Below the pieces are notes generated by a model. That model made no database searches and had not been told where the DNA came from. It saw nothing but the letters and a program-made list of their open reading frames with translations. From contig NZ_BJFL01000001.1 of assembly GCF_005405885.1 (NCBI RefSeq), positions 345,312 to 409,311 on the forward strand: 64,000 nucleotides of DNA. Direction: 5' to 3'. Made by a program: the position numbers and the translations under genes. The DNA comes from Gandjariella thermophila (GTDB taxonomy: Bacteria > Actinomycetota > Actinomycetes > Mycobacteriales > Pseudonocardiaceae). This document shows positions 34,701 through 43,796 of this stretch, one piece after another; position 1 is the first letter of the stretch, and every line of letters begins with the position of its first letter.

Positions 34701-35852
34701 CATGAAGTTGACCGAGTCGGTCAGATCCCGCCAGGTACCGGCCACGCCGGGCACCTTGGCCTGGCCGCCGAGGATGCCCTCGGTGCCCACCTCGCGCGCG
34801 ACGCGGGTCACCTCGTCGGCGAACCCTGAGAGCTGATCCACCATCGTGTTCAGCGTCGTCTTCAGCTCCAGGATCTCCCCGCGAGCATCGACCTTGATCT
34901 TCTGGCTCAGATCCCCCCGCGCCACCGCCGTGGCCACCGTCGCGATGCTGCGCACCTGGTTGGTGAGGTTATTCGCCATGAAGTTGACGGAGTCGGTCAG
35001 ATCCCGCCACGTCCCCGCGACGCCCGGCACCTCGGCCTGACCACCCAACCGACCCTCGGTACCCACCTCGCGCGCCACCCGGGTCACCTCGTCGGCGAAC
35101 CCCGACAGCTGATCCACCATCGTGTTCAGGGTGTTCTTCAACTCCAGGATCTCGCCCCGGGCGTCCACGTCGATCTTCTGCGTCAGGTCGCCCCGGGCGA
35201 CCGCGGTGGCCACCGCGGCGATGCTGCGCACCTGGCTGGTCAGGTTGCCGGCCATCGAGTTCACCGAATCGGTCAGATCCCGCCACGTCCCCGCGACGCC
35301 CGGCACCTCGGCCTGACCACCCAACCGACCCTCGGTACCCACCTCGCGCGCCACCCGGGTCACCTCGTCGGCGAACACCGACAGCCGGTCCAGCAGCGAG
35401 TTGACCGTGGTGCTGAGGCCGGCGAACTTGCTGTCCGGCCGGACCCCGCTGGGCGGGCCGGGCATGCGCCGGGACAGGTCACCCTCGGCGACCGCAGCGA
35501 GCACCCGGCTCAGCTCGGTGGTGGGCCGGACCAGGTCCTCGATCAGCCCGTTCATCGCGGCCGCGGCGGTGGACCAGCCGTCCCCGGCACCGTCGAGTTC
35601 AACCCGCTCGTCAAGCTGCTCGTTGCGGCCGACCGCGGTGCGCACCCGGTCCATCTCGCTGACCAGCCGCTGGTTCCGGTCGGCCAGCTCGTTGAACACG
35701 GTGGCCAGCTCGGCGGACAGACCACCGCCGGCGACCACGAGCCGCCGGCGGAAGTTGCCGTCGCGCAGGTCGCGCATGCCGGCCAGCAATCGCCTCAGTA
35801 CCTCCGCGTCGACGGCCGATTCGTCCCTCGGAGTTTCCGCTCGCGTGGTCAA
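31767..35852 (-). CDS. Soluble hybrid histidine kinase with six HAMP-repeat units
   Basis: 1361 residues, no membrane segment. After an N-terminal HAMP-like region come six 92-residue units (about residues 150-740), each with [13 protein letters not shown] and [15 protein letters not shown] motifs, as in group III (Nik1-like) kinases. Then a GAF domain (about 730-885), a coiled coil (890-955), HisKA with SHELRTPL (His about 969), HATPase with [12 protein letters not shown], and a C-terminal REC (Asp about 1287 in [12 protein letters not shown]). It starts with TTG overlapping the DevR stop (TTGA), so kinase and regulator are translationally coupled. The input signal is unknown. Confidence 0.9.
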   Translation of the reverse strand: MTTRAETPRDESAVDAEVLRRLLAGMRDLRDGNFRRRLVVAGGGLSAELATVFNELADRNQRLVSEMDRVRTAVGRNEQLDERVELDGAGDGWSTAAAAMNGLIEDLVRPTTELSRVLAAVAEGDLSRRMPGPPSGVRPDSKFAGLSTTVNSLLDRLSVFADEVTRVAREVGTEGRLGGQAEVPGVAGTWRDLTDSVNSMAGNLTSQVRSIAAVATAVARGDLTQKIDVDARGEILELKNTLNTMVDQLSGFADEVTRVAREVGTEGRLGGQAEVPGVAGTWRDLTDSVNFMANNLTNQVRSIATVATAVARGDLSQKIKVDARGEILELKTTLNTMVDQLSGFADEVTRVAREVGTEGILGGQAKVPGVAGTWRDLTDSVNFMAGNLTSQVRSIATVATAVARGDLSQKISVDARGEILELKTTLNTMVDQLSAFADEVTRVAREVGTEGRLGGQAQVRGIGGTWKDLTVNVNVMAENLTSQVRSIATVATAVAGGDLSKKITVEAKGEVAALAQSINSMVDTLRAFADEVTRVAREVGTEGILGGQARVGNVAGTWRDLTDSVNSMAGNLTSQVRNIALVASAIAQGDLSKKIDVDARGEILELKTTINTTVDRLSAFASEVTRVAREVGTEGKLGGQAEVEGVSGTWQRLTESVNRLAGNLTTQVRAIAAVATAVARGDLTQKIGVDARGEILELKNNINQMIANLEETTRSNLEQDWLKTNLARISALMQGHRDLAAVASLILSELVPLVSAQQGAFFLAQAEADGEVVLERVAGYGCRPTEEPVRFRRGESLVGQAALDKKTIVVTDAPPGYLTVSSGLGSAAPVNVIVLPVLFESEALGVLELASMNRFTGVHLDLLEQLKRNIGVNLNTIMANARTEALLAESQRLAHELRARSEQLQAQQDELQRSNTELAEKAALLARQNRDIEIKNTEIEQARAELEERARQLSAASMYKSQFMANMSHELRTPLNSALILAKLLADNLEGNLSAKQIEYAKTIYSAGSDLLQLINDILDLAKVEAGHMELQPTCVRLEELVSYVETLCRPLVAEKGLDFAVCVAPDVPPSLETDGHRLQQVLRNLLSNAVKFTSEGGVRMEISLADGAGPAAAGWIAFAVRDTGIGIPADKLSVIFEAFQQADGTTNRRYGGTGLGLTISRELTRVLGGELHVSSEPGVGSTFTLYLPLQQPEMAGLTSADAEPLALEAAGDTPFVEVTDASESSETRQLRFDGEKVLIVDDDQRNVFAVSILLERHGLTVVHAESGPAGIEALRRDPEIALVLMDVMLPGMDGHATTAEIRTMPDHADLPIIAVTAKAMKGDREKSLAAGATDYVTKPVDVDHLLRLIATHLGAHPVRS

Positions 35853-36511
35853 CGGGACTGCTCCTCCGATGAGTCACGGTGCAGTCGCAGCTCGGTCGCG
35901 AACACGGCGGCCTGGATACGGCTGCGCATGCTCAGCTTGCTGAGCAGGAAGGACACGTAGTTCTTCACCGTCTTCTCGGACAGGTGCAGCCGGGTGGCGA
36001 TCTCCCGGTTGGTCATCCCCTCGGTGATCAGCTCGAGGATCTGCCGTTCCTGCTCGCTGAGCCTGCCCAGCGGGTCCGCCCGTTCCTGCTGCCGGCGCAG
36101 CCGGTTGAGCAGCAGCGACACCATGCCGCGGTCCAGCAGCGACTCGCCGGCGCCCACCGCGCGGATCGAGGCCACCAACTCGGAACCGACCACCTGCTTG
36201 AGCACGAAGCCGGAGGCGCCGGCCATGATCGCGTCGAACAGCGCCTCGTCGTCGTCGAACGAGGTCAGGATGAGGCAGCGCAGGTCGGGGATCTGGGAGC
36301 GCAGGTCACGGCACAGTTCCACGCCGTTGCCGTCGGGCAGCCGGACGTCGATCACGGCCACGTCCGCCTCCGCGGTCGGTACCTTGTCCAGCGCTTCCGC
36401 GACGGTGGACGCCCCGCCCACCACGCGCAGATCGGGTTCGGTGTCCACCAGGTCGGTGATACCCAGCCGAACCACCTCGTGGTCGTCGATCAGGAAGACC
36501 CTGGTCGCCAT
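35849..36511 (-). CDS. NarL/LuxR-type response regulator, DevR/DosR-like (second copy)
   Basis: 220 residues: REC domain with DD at 9-10, phospho-acceptor D55 in [12 protein letters not shown] in VLKQ, then a LuxR helix-turn-helix ([43 protein letters not shown]). The ELCRDLRSQ and GASGFVLKQ segments are very DosR-like, closer than the 5014 copy. GGTGAG sits 7 bases before ATG 36511. A DosR-type box about 115-125 bases upstream suggests autoregulation. The cognate sensor may be the coupled HAMP kinase. Confidence 0.9.
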   Translation of the reverse strand: MATRVFLIDDHEVVRLGITDLVDTEPDLRVVGGASTVAEALDKVPTAEADVAVIDVRLPDGNGVELCRDLRSQIPDLRCLILTSFDDDEALFDAIMAGASGFVLKQVVGSELVASIRAVGAGESLLDRGMVSLLLNRLRRQQERADPLGRLSEQERQILELITEGMTNREIATRLHLSEKTVKNYVSFLLSKLSMRSRIQAAVFATELRLHRDSSEEQSR

Positions 36512-36624
36512 AGATATGCTCACCTTCGTCGGTGTGGCCAGCGGCTCGGAACTCACAATGCGCCGCCGAACGGCCGAAGCGTCGCGTTGCGGTCACCGAA
36601 CATGGCAGGAAGTCCTCCGGCCTA

Positions 36625-36637
36625 GGGCCGAAGGTCC
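36625..36637. promoter_or_regulatory. DosR-type box upstream of the second DevR
   Basis: GGGCCGAAGGTCC, on the minus strand GGACCTTCGGCCC, is nearly the same as the box at 747-760. It lies between the devR-like gene and the DUF72 gene, on the correct side for autoregulation of the regulator-kinase operon. Confidence 0.6.
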
Positions 36638-36684
36638 TTTGCCCTGGGTGTCGAGGTTCCTGTTTGCCCGCCGTTGGCTGGTGT

Positions 36685-37590
36685 TCAGCTACCGGTAACC
36701 GAGTGGTCGGCGGCGAGCAGGTCGGCGAGTTGCTGAGCGTTGGTCTGCGCGTAGTCCCGGTAGCAGTTGTTGAGCAGGGCGTGCGTGGTGGCCGCCCGGC
36801 CGGACAGCTCGCGCAGCTTCTCCGCCCATCCGGCCATTTCCTCCCCGGAGTACAGGTAGCCGAACCGCTCGTAGATGTTCTTGCTCTGCCATTTCTCCGA
36901 GTGCCCGTGGAAGCGCACCACGGCCGGCTCGCCGGTGGCCGCCAGGGTCGGCGGGATCGAACTCGGGTAGCCCTGCGGCATGTCCACGCACACGTAGGGC
37001 ACCTCGTGGCGGGTGAGGAAGTCCAGGGTCTCCGACTCGTTGCCGTCGCGCATCCAGGTGTGGTTGCGGAACTCCACGCAGATCGGGATGGGCGCGCACC
37101 GGTCCCGGCAGTCCAGGATGTAGCGCTTGTTCGCGGCGCTGATCGGGAACCACTGCGGGAACTGGAACAGCACCGCGCCGAGCTTGCCCGCCTCGTGCAG
37201 CGGTCGCAGTGCGGCCACGAACCGCTCCCACACCGCGTCCACCACGGCGCGGTCGAGGTCGCGGAGGTAGACGTTCTTCCTGCCGCGCGCCGCCTCCTCG
37301 ACGGCCGGGCGCAGGTCCCGGTACATGCTGGCCGGCCGGGTGGGGTGCTGGGTGAGCAGCGAGAACGCCTTGATGTTGAAGGTGAACTCGGCGGGGGTGC
37401 GGTCGCGCCAGGCGAGCACGGCCTGCTCGGCGGGCGGCGAGTAGTACGTCGAGTCCACCTCGACCAGCGGGAACCGCGACGCGTAGTAGGCCAGCCGCTG
37501 CTCGGCGGTGTTCACCTCGCGCGGGTACCAGCCCGAGGCCAGCAGCGTCCTGTCCGTCCACGACGCGGTGCCCACCAGAATCCGGCCCAC
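36685..37590 (-). CDS. DUF72 family protein
   Basis: About 301 residues with a TIM-barrel-like DUF72 pattern: ILVGTASWTDRTLLASGWYP at the N-terminus, FPLVEVDSTYYSPP, EFTFNIKAFSLLTQHP, VLFQFPQWFPIS, CVEFRNHTWM and VVRFHGHS. DUF72 proteins have no settled function. Start GTG 37590 or 37599; no strong ribosome site. Confidence 0.85.
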   Translation of the reverse strand: MGRILVGTASWTDRTLLASGWYPREVNTAEQRLAYYASRFPLVEVDSTYYSPPAEQAVLAWRDRTPAEFTFNIKAFSLLTQHPTRPASMYRDLRPAVEEAARGRKNVYLRDLDRAVVDAVWERFVAALRPLHEAGKLGAVLFQFPQWFPISAANKRYILDCRDRCAPIPICVEFRNHTWMRDGNESETLDFLTRHEVPYVCVDMPQGYPSSIPPTLAATGEPAVVRFHGHSEKWQSKNIYERFGYLYSGEEMAGWAEKLRELSGRAATTHALLNNCYRDYAQTNAQQLADLLAADHSVTGS

Positions 37591-37620
37591 GCCACCCACG
37601 GTAGGAGCGGGCCGGTGGCG

Positions 37621-37650
37621 CGGCGACCCGGCGGCACGGCCGGGTCGCCG
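37621..37650 (-). terminator. Hairpin terminator after the APC permease
   Basis: Perfect 12-bp stem (37621-37632 with 37639-37650) with a 6-base loop, directly behind the permease stop at 37659 on the minus strand. Confidence 0.65.
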
Positions 37651-37658
37651 CGCCGCGC

Positions 37659-39206
37659 TCAGCCCTTGGGTGCGGCGGCCAGCCCGGCCTCGTCCGGCAC
37701 CCCGCCGGCCGGGCCGAACTGCCCTGCCCGGCCGCGCTGGAACAGCAGGTAGTACGCGCCGCCGAGGACGCCGAACGCGCCACAGAACACGAAGGCGCCA
37801 CACTGGTAGTACCAGTGGTCGCCGCCGTACACGTCCGGCCGCGGCCACGCCAGGTTCACCAGCGCCACCACCTGGTAGGCCACCGCGAGCAGGTTGACCG
37901 GCAGCCCCCAGCGGCCCAGCGAGAAGTGCGGCCCGTGGTCCGGCCGCGGCCACCGCCCGGTCAGCCGGGCGAGCAGCAGCGGCCCGGTGACGCACAGGTA
38001 AGCGAGGTAGAACAGGATGATCGCGACCGAGGTGAGCACGAAGAACACCCGCTGGTTGCCGATGTTGACCAGCAGCAGGCCGATCCCGATCACGCCGATG
38101 ATCACCGCGGGCACCACCGGGGTCTTGGACTTCTCCGACACCCTGGCCAGCGCCGGCCCGAAGGGCAGCCGGTTGTCCCGGCCCATGGCGAACATCATCC
38201 GGATGCCGCCGGTGTGGCAGGCCAGGCAGCACACCGTGATGGCGATCGCCGAGCAGGTCAGGAACGCGTCACCGAGCCCGTCGCCCAGGGTGGACTTGAC
38301 GATGTAGGGCAGCCCGGACGTGGCGATCTCCTGGGCGTGCACGTTCGGCACGGCCATCAGCGCGAACAGCAGCACCAGGCCACCGGCCAACCCGGCGGCC
38401 AGCAGCGCGCGGATGATCGCCGGCGGCGCGTGCCGGCGCGGCTCGTGGGTCTCCTCGGCCAGCGACCCGGCGGTGTCGAAGCCGTACAGGACGTAGGCGC
38501 TCATCAGCCCGGCCACCAGGAACGCGCCCAGGTATCCGGCGGGGTGGGTGTCACCGGTGCCGAAGGTCTGCGTCACGATGCCGGGGCCGCGCACCGAGTG
38601 CACCGCGAGCAGCACGATCAGCAGGGTCACGCCGACCAGTTCGATGGCGACGCCGAAGTTGTTGATGTAGGCCATCAGCCGCACGCCGATCATGTTCACC
38701 ACGGTGGTGAACACCAGCAGGCCGAGGGCGAGGATCACCGCGTTCTTCGCGCCGTCCGGGGTGCTGACCACGCCGACGTCGGAGGGGCCGCCGACGATCT
38801 GGAACTTCTCCGAGATCTGCGGAAGGATCACCTGGTAGGCCACGGCGACCGCGGCGATGGTGACCACCGAGCCGACCAGCATGATCCAGCCGGCCATCCA
38901 GGACGTGAACGGGCGGGCGATCTGCTTGGACCACTGGTACACGGAGCCGGCGAGCGGGAACTGCCCGGCGAGTTCGGCGAAGCACAGCGCCACCAGTAAC
39001 TGGCCGACCAGCACGGTGGGCCAGGTCCAGAAGAACGCCGGACCGCCCGACGAGAAGCCGAAGAAGAAGAGCTGGAAGACGCCGGTCAGGATGGAGATGT
39101 AGCTGAACCCGGCGGCGAAGGAGGAGAACCTGCCGAGCGAGCGGTCGAGTTCCTGCCGGTAACCGAACCTCGCGAGCTCGCGGCTGTCGGTTGCCTGTTC
39201 CGCCAT
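37659..39206 (-). CDS. APC-superfamily amino acid/choline-type permease
   Basis: 515 residues with twelve hydrophobic segments typical of APC transporters; the first carries SFAAGFSYISILTGVFQLF, and VLYGFDTAGSLAEETHEPRR is a conserved APC cytoplasmic signature. AGGAGG precedes ATG 39206. It is divergently placed from betB and choline oxidase, so choline, ethanolamine or a related amine is the probable substrate; that is inference from context. Confidence 0.88.
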   Translation of the reverse strand: MAEQATDSRELARFGYRQELDRSLGRFSSFAAGFSYISILTGVFQLFFFGFSSGGPAFFWTWPTVLVGQLLVALCFAELAGQFPLAGSVYQWSKQIARPFTSWMAGWIMLVGSVVTIAAVAVAYQVILPQISEKFQIVGGPSDVGVVSTPDGAKNAVILALGLLVFTTVVNMIGVRLMAYINNFGVAIELVGVTLLIVLLAVHSVRGPGIVTQTFGTGDTHPAGYLGAFLVAGLMSAYVLYGFDTAGSLAEETHEPRRHAPPAIIRALLAAGLAGGLVLLFALMAVPNVHAQEIATSGLPYIVKSTLGDGLGDAFLTCSAIAITVCCLACHTGGIRMMFAMGRDNRLPFGPALARVSEKSKTPVVPAVIIGVIGIGLLLVNIGNQRVFFVLTSVAIILFYLAYLCVTGPLLLARLTGRWPRPDHGPHFSLGRWGLPVNLLAVAYQVVALVNLAWPRPDVYGGDHWYYQCGAFVFCGAFGVLGGAYYLLFQRGRAGQFGPAGGVPDEAGLAAAPKG

Positions 39207-39701
39207 CGTTCCTCCTGGCGTGCAAGACGAGAACGTGCACCCGGCCGCCCCCGGTCGGCTCGTGACCGACGGCCGGGACGGGCGACCCCGGGGACTTGTT
39301 CGTCCTCTGTGGACAGTGGTCGCTGCGTGGGAGTTTTGGCCTGGTCGAGGTCGGGACTCCTCCTCCGGTAGCGAGTGGACGGTCGCGAGGGCCGTAACAG
39401 AGTCCCCGGCGGAAACGATGCAGTCAAGCTGCCCCCGGTTCCGCGGTGATTCACACCGCATTCACCGGCCCGATGTTCGTGGTTCTTCTCGCACTCCGGC
39501 TCCCCGAGGCGACCGCCGGCGCCGCGGATCAATGCGGCTGATCACTCCAGACGCGGACCGGCGGCCGGTCGGCGCGGGTTCGGCGATCAGGAGCGCCGAA
39601 CTTGACACGGCGGTCCCGGCCCGGCCAGCGTGTTGCTTCCGAAACGAGAAAGTGGGCCGGGCAGGCGATGCCGGCGAGGTGACGAGGAGGCGACCGGGGC
39701 G
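39207..39701. promoter_or_regulatory. Divergent promoter region of the permease and betB, with dyad at 39443-39459
   Basis: No gene in these 495 bases. GCGGTG-ATTCA-CACCGC at 39443-39459 is a perfect 6-bp dyad, a candidate site for a BetI-like repressor. A GGGGACTTGTTCGTCC string near 39290 looks superficially like a DosR box but its spacing is wrong. Confidence 0.45.
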
Positions 39702-41186
39702 TTGACGCGGCTGTTCATCGACGGATCCTGGTGCGAGGCGGCGACCGGCGCGAAGCGCTCGATCATCAACCCGTTCGACCAGAGCACGGTCGCGGAGGTC
39801 GCCGAGGGCGCGGAGGAGGACGTCGACCGGGCGGTGCGGGCCGCGCGGGCCGCGTTCACCGGCGGCCGGTGGTCACGCAGCACGCTCGCCGAGCGGGCCG
39901 CGCTGCTGAACCGGGTCGCTGACCTGCTGCAGCGGGACAAGGAGGAGATCGCCCGCACGGAGACCCTGGACACCGGCAAGACGCTGGTGGAGAGCCGGGT
40001 CGACGTGGACGACGTGACCGCGGTGTTCCGCTACTACGCCGGCACCATCGATGCGTTGCGGCCGAGGCGGGTGGACACCGGCCAGCCCGGCGTGGTCAGC
40101 CGGATCGACCACGAACCGGTCGGGGTGTGCGCGATGATCGCGCCCTGGAACTACCCGCTGCTGCAGATCTGCTGGAAGGTCGCGCCGGCGCTGGCCGCCG
40201 GCAACAGCCTGGTCGCCAAGCCCAGCGAGATCACCCCGCTGACCACGATCAAGCTGTTCGAGCTGCTGGCGGAGGCCGGCCTGCCGGCGGGCGTGGCCAA
40301 CCTGGTGCTGGGCACCGGCAAGGCGGTGGGCGCGCCGCTGGTCGAGCACCCCGACGTCGACCTGGTGTCGTTCACCGGCAGCCTGGCCACCGGCCGGTGG
40401 ATCGCCCGCACCGCCGGCGAGGCGGTCAAGAAGGTCGCCCTGGAACTGGGCGGGAAGAACCCGAACATCGTCTTCGCGGACGCGGACCTGGAGACCGCGA
40501 TCGACTACGCGCTGATCGCGGCCTTCCTGCACGGCGGCCAGGTCTGCTCGGCGGGCACCCGGCTGATCGTCGAGGACCGGATCTACGACGACTTCGTCAC
40601 CGAGATCGCCCGGCGCGCCGACGCGGTGCGGCTGGGCAACGGCCTCGACGAGGACACCGAGAGCGGCCCGCTGGTCTCCGCCGAGCACCTGGCCAAGGTG
40701 CAGCGGTACGCCGAGATCGGGCAGCGGGAGGGCGCCCGGCTGCTCGCCGGCGGGCACCGCCCGGACGAGAAGGAGTTGCGCGACGGGTTCTTCTTCCGCC
40801 CCACGGTGTTCGCCGACTGCACCCGGGAGATGACCGTGGTGCGGGACGAGACCTTCGGCCCGATCATCACCGCGGAGCGGTTCCGCTCCGAGGACGAGGC
40901 GGTGGAGCTGGGCAACGACACCGACTACGGGCTGGCCGGCGCGGTGTGGAGCGGCGAAGGGGACAAGGCCGAGCGGGTCGCCGCCCGGCTGCGCCACGGC
41001 ACGGTGTGGATCAACGACTTCGGCCCCTACCTGCCGCAGGCGGAGTGGGGCGGGTTCAAGCGCTCCGGCATCGGCCGCGAGCTGGGGCCGACCGGGTTGC
41101 ACGAGTACTGCGAGCCGCGGCACGTCTACCGGAACCTCGCCCCCAGGCCGCAGCACTGGTTCGCCCGCGACCTCACCGGTAGGTGA
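39702..41186 (+). CDS. betB: Betaine-aldehyde dehydrogenase family protein
   Basis: 494 residues of the NAD(P)-dependent aldehyde dehydrogenase superfamily. Visible: APWNYPLLQICWKVAPALAAGN and KPSEITPLT in the NAD-binding part, the FTGSLATGR glycine motif, catalytic glutamate in LELGGKNPNIVF, catalytic cysteine in HGGQVCSAGTR, and PIITAERF. It oxidises betaine aldehyde to glycine betaine if the neighbouring choline oxidase is its partner. Start TTG 39702 follows GAGGAGG by 11 bases. The next gene begins 36 bases after its stop. Confidence 0.85.
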   Translation: MTRLFIDGSWCEAATGAKRSIINPFDQSTVAEVAEGAEEDVDRAVRAARAAFTGGRWSRSTLAERAALLNRVADLLQRDKEEIARTETLDTGKTLVESRVDVDDVTAVFRYYAGTIDALRPRRVDTGQPGVVSRIDHEPVGVCAMIAPWNYPLLQICWKVAPALAAGNSLVAKPSEITPLTTIKLFELLAEAGLPAGVANLVLGTGKAVGAPLVEHPDVDLVSFTGSLATGRWIARTAGEAVKKVALELGGKNPNIVFADADLETAIDYALIAAFLHGGQVCSAGTRLIVEDRIYDDFVTEIARRADAVRLGNGLDEDTESGPLVSAEHLAKVQRYAEIGQREGARLLAGGHRPDEKELRDGFFFRPTVFADCTREMTVVRDETFGPIITAERFRSEDEAVELGNDTDYGLAGAVWSGEGDKAERVAARLRHGTVWINDFGPYLPQAEWGGFKRSGIGRELGPTGLHEYCEPRHVYRNLAPRPQHWFARDLTGR

Positions 41187-41222
41187 CCGATGGCGCGTGA
41201 CATCGCGGATGTAGGGAGCAGC

Positions 41223-42740
41223 ATGTCCGAGCAGGCATACGACTACGTGATCGTCGGTGGCGGCACCGCGGGAGCGGTGCTCGCCGCCCGGCTGTCCGAG
41301 GACCCGGACTGCCGGGTCTGCGTGATCGAGGGCGGGCCCAGCGACGTCGGCGACCGGCGCGTGCTGGAGCTGCGGAACTGGATCAACCTGCTCGGCTCGG
41401 AGCTGGACTACGACTACCCCACCGTCGAGCAGCCCCGGGGCAACTCGTTCATCCGGCACTCCCGGGCGCGGGTGCTCGGCGGCTGCTCCTCGCACAACAC
41501 GCTGATCAGCTTCGCGCCGCTGCCCGGTGACCTGGACGCCTGGGCGGCGGCCGGCTGCACCGGCTGGGACGCCGCGACCATCCTGCCGTACTTCGACCGG
41601 CTGCAGAACAACATCGTCCCGGTGGCGGCGAAGGACCGGAACCCGATCGCCCGGGACTTCGTCACCGCCGCCACCGCCGCGCTGGGCGTGCCGGAGATCA
41701 GCGACTTCAACGCCAAGCCGTTCACCGACGGCGCCGGGTTCTTCTCCGTCGCCTACGACCCGGAGACCGGCTACCGGTCGTCGTCCTCGGTGGCCTACCT
41801 GCACCCCATCCTGGACCGGCCGAACCTGGAACTGATGCTGGAGACCTGGGTCGGCCAGATCATCATCGGCGCCGGCCCGCGCGCCCGCGGCGTCCGCGTC
41901 CGCCGCCCGGACGGCACCACCGGCGAGGTGTACGCCGAGCGCGAGGTGCTGGTGTGCGCGGGCGCGGTGGACAGCCCCCGGCTGCTGCTGCTCTCCGGCG
42001 TCGGCGGCGCCGACGACCTGCGCCGGCTCGGCATCGACGTGGTGGCCGATCTGCCCGGCGTCGGGGAGAACCTGATCGACCACCCCGAGTCCGTGATCAT
42101 CTGGGAGACGGACGGGCCGATCCCGAAGAACTCGGTGATGGACTCGGACGCCGGGCTGTTCGTCCGCCGCGACACGTCCGACCCCCGACCCGACCTGATG
42201 TTCCACTTCTACCAGGTGCCGTTCTCCTGGAACACCGAGCGGCTGGGCTACCCGGCGATCGAGCACGGCGTGTGCATGACGCCGAACATCCCCCACTCGC
42301 GCAGCCGCGGCCGGCTGTGGCTGCGCAGCGCCGACCCGGCGGAGAAGCCCGCGCTGGACTTCCGCTACTTCACCGACCCGGACGGCTACGACGAACAGAC
42401 CATTGTGGACGGTCTGCGGATCGCCCGCCAGGTGGCCGCGCAGGAGCCGCTGAAGTCGTGGCTGGTCCGCGAGGTGGCGCCGGGGCTGGACGTGACCAGC
42501 GACGAGGCGCTGTCCGAGTACGGCCGGCGGGCCGCGCACACCGTCTACCACCCGCTGGGCACCTGCAAGATGGGCGCGGCCGACGACCCGACCGCCGTGG
42601 TCGACCCGGAGTTGCGGGTGCGCGGCGTCGACGGGCTGCGCGTGGTCGACGGGTCGATCTTCCCGAGCATCACCACGGTGAACCCGATGGTCACCGTCCT
42701 GATGATCGGCGAGCGCGCTGCTGACCTCATCCGCGGCTGA
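41223..42740 (+). CDS. codA: GMC-family choline oxidase/dehydrogenase
   Basis: 505 residues. FAD fold at the N-terminus (YVIVGGGTAGAVLAARLSEDP, E at VIEGGP), GMC motif 1 HSRARVLGGCSSHNTLI with a histidine at the place where Arthrobacter choline oxidase links FAD covalently, GMC motif 2 GAVDSPRLLLLSGVG, and the active-site C-terminus HTVYHPLGTCKMG and NPMVTVLMIGERAADLI. Similarity to choline oxidase is stronger than to BetA by my reading. It oxidises choline through betaine aldehyde to glycine betaine, for osmoprotection. GGGAG precedes ATG 41223. Confidence 0.82.
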   Translation: MSEQAYDYVIVGGGTAGAVLAARLSEDPDCRVCVIEGGPSDVGDRRVLELRNWINLLGSELDYDYPTVEQPRGNSFIRHSRARVLGGCSSHNTLISFAPLPGDLDAWAAAGCTGWDAATILPYFDRLQNNIVPVAAKDRNPIARDFVTAATAALGVPEISDFNAKPFTDGAGFFSVAYDPETGYRSSSSVAYLHPILDRPNLELMLETWVGQIIIGAGPRARGVRVRRPDGTTGEVYAEREVLVCAGAVDSPRLLLLSGVGGADDLRRLGIDVVADLPGVGENLIDHPESVIIWETDGPIPKNSVMDSDAGLFVRRDTSDPRPDLMFHFYQVPFSWNTERLGYPAIEHGVCMTPNIPHSRSRGRLWLRSADPAEKPALDFRYFTDPDGYDEQTIVDGLRIARQVAAQEPLKSWLVREVAPGLDVTSDEALSEYGRRAAHTVYHPLGTCKMGAADDPTAVVDPELRVRGVDGLRVVDGSIFPSITTVNPMVTVLMIGERAADLIRG

Positions 42741-42758
42741 GGCCTTCGGGCCTCAGCC
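42735..42758 (+). terminator. Hairpin terminator after choline oxidase
   Basis: GGCTGAGGCC-TTCG-GGCCTCAGCC: a perfect 10-bp stem with a stable TTCG loop, beginning just inside the stop codon. Confidence 0.75.
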
Positions 42759-42791
42759 CGGCGGGACCGACAACGCGAAGGTGGCCGCGCG

Positions 42792-43361
42792 ATGACAACC
42801 GTCTCCGCCGCGCTGACCGACTCGGCGACGATGCTGCGCCGCACCCTGCGGCACATGCTGCGCTACCCGTCGATGACGTTGCTGCTCGTCGGCATGCCGG
42901 TGGTCTTCCTGCTGCTGTTCGTCTACGTCTTCGGCGGCACGCTGGGCAACGGGCTCGGCGGGCCGGCGGGCGGCCGAGCCGCGTACGTCAACTACGTCGT
43001 CCCGGGGATCATCCTGATGACGGTGGCCACCGCGACGCAGGGCACGGCGATCTCGGTGGCGATGGACATGACCGAGGGCATCATCGCCCGGTTCCGCACC
43101 ATGGCCATCGCCCGGGCGTCGGTGCTCACCGGGCACGTGCTCGGCAGCATGATCCAGACGCTGCTCGGTATGGCCATCGTCACCGGGGTCGCGCTGCTGG
43201 TCGGGTTCCGGCCCACCGCGGGGCCGGTCGGCTGGCTCGCCGCCATCGGCGTGCTCGCGATGATCACGTTCGCGCCGGCGCCGGCGTGCCGGGCGGTGGC
43301 CGAGGCGTGCAGCACCGCGGCGCACGCGTCGACCTGGTGCTCAGCCAGGGCGAGGCGGTAG
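42792..43361 (+). pseudogene. Truncated ABC-2 type transporter permease
   Basis: The frame begins like a DrrB-type ABC-2 permease (MLRYPSMTLLLVGMPVVFLLLFVYVFGG, then VNYVVPGIILMTVATATQGTAISVAMDMTEGIIARFRTM). After about residue 160 (IGVLAMITFA, near 43270) it runs into the reverse strand of a regulator gene and ends in an unrelated basic tail, losing the last membrane segments. No ATPase gene is adjacent. It appears to be a deletion remnant and probably non-functional. Confidence 0.7.
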
Positions 43362-43606
43362 CCGGTCGCGGTGCGCACGATGAGGTCCGAGCCGAGTTGC
43401 GCGCGGGCGCGGGAGACGAGGATCTGCAGCGCCTTCGTCGGGTTCTCGGGCTGCTCGTCCGGCCACAGCTCGTCCACCAGCCGAGCGGTGCCGCACCCGG
43501 CGCGCAGGTCGCGGGCGAGCAGCGCGAGCAGGCCACGCAACCGGGGTCCGGCGATCTCCCGACCGCGGTAGGCCACCCGCGGCAGCAGGATCAGCTCGGT
43601 GGTCAC
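43270..43606 (-). pseudogene. Truncated SARP/BTAD-type regulator, N-terminal fragment
   Basis: From GTG 43606 the frame encodes a winged-helix DNA-binding domain (ELILLPRVAYRGREIAGPRLRGLLALLARD..LWPDEQPENPTKALQILVSRARAQLG..IVRTATGYRLAL), about 112 residues, then passes near 43270 into the antisense of the permease fragment. The BTAD is gone. Together with the permease fragment it marks a deletion that joined two genes tail to tail. Confidence 0.7.
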
Positions 43607-43796
43607 CGGAGCAGGTTATCCAGCTACCTGGCCAGCGGTGCCGTGTCATGGTGTGCGGGCCTGCTGCCCCGGTGGCGGGAAACTCGTTCGGGTGCGCCGG
43701 CTCAAGGAGGCGGCCGCCGAGCACCGACACCTCGGGCATGACGCGACTCGGCATGCCGAGGCAGCGGCGGCCCGGCCGGGACACCGACGGGTGGCG

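Noticed and set aside
32334..34829. 831-codon plus-strand open frame inside the HAMP kinase
   Set aside because: Its repetitive Leu/Gly/His/Arg pattern simply mirrors the antisense of the HAMP repeats.
34554..35376. Long near-identical 276-base direct repeats considered as a mobile element or assembly duplication
   Set aside because: They are in-frame coding HAMP units of one kinase with family-typical periodicity.
39290..39306. GGGGACTTGTTCGTCC considered as a DosR box
   Set aside because: The two half sites are one base too far apart and the flanking genes are not dormancy genes.
39873..42551. 892-codon minus-strand open frame across betB and codA
   Set aside because: Low-complexity Arg/Gly/Val shadow of two well-recognised plus-strand genes.
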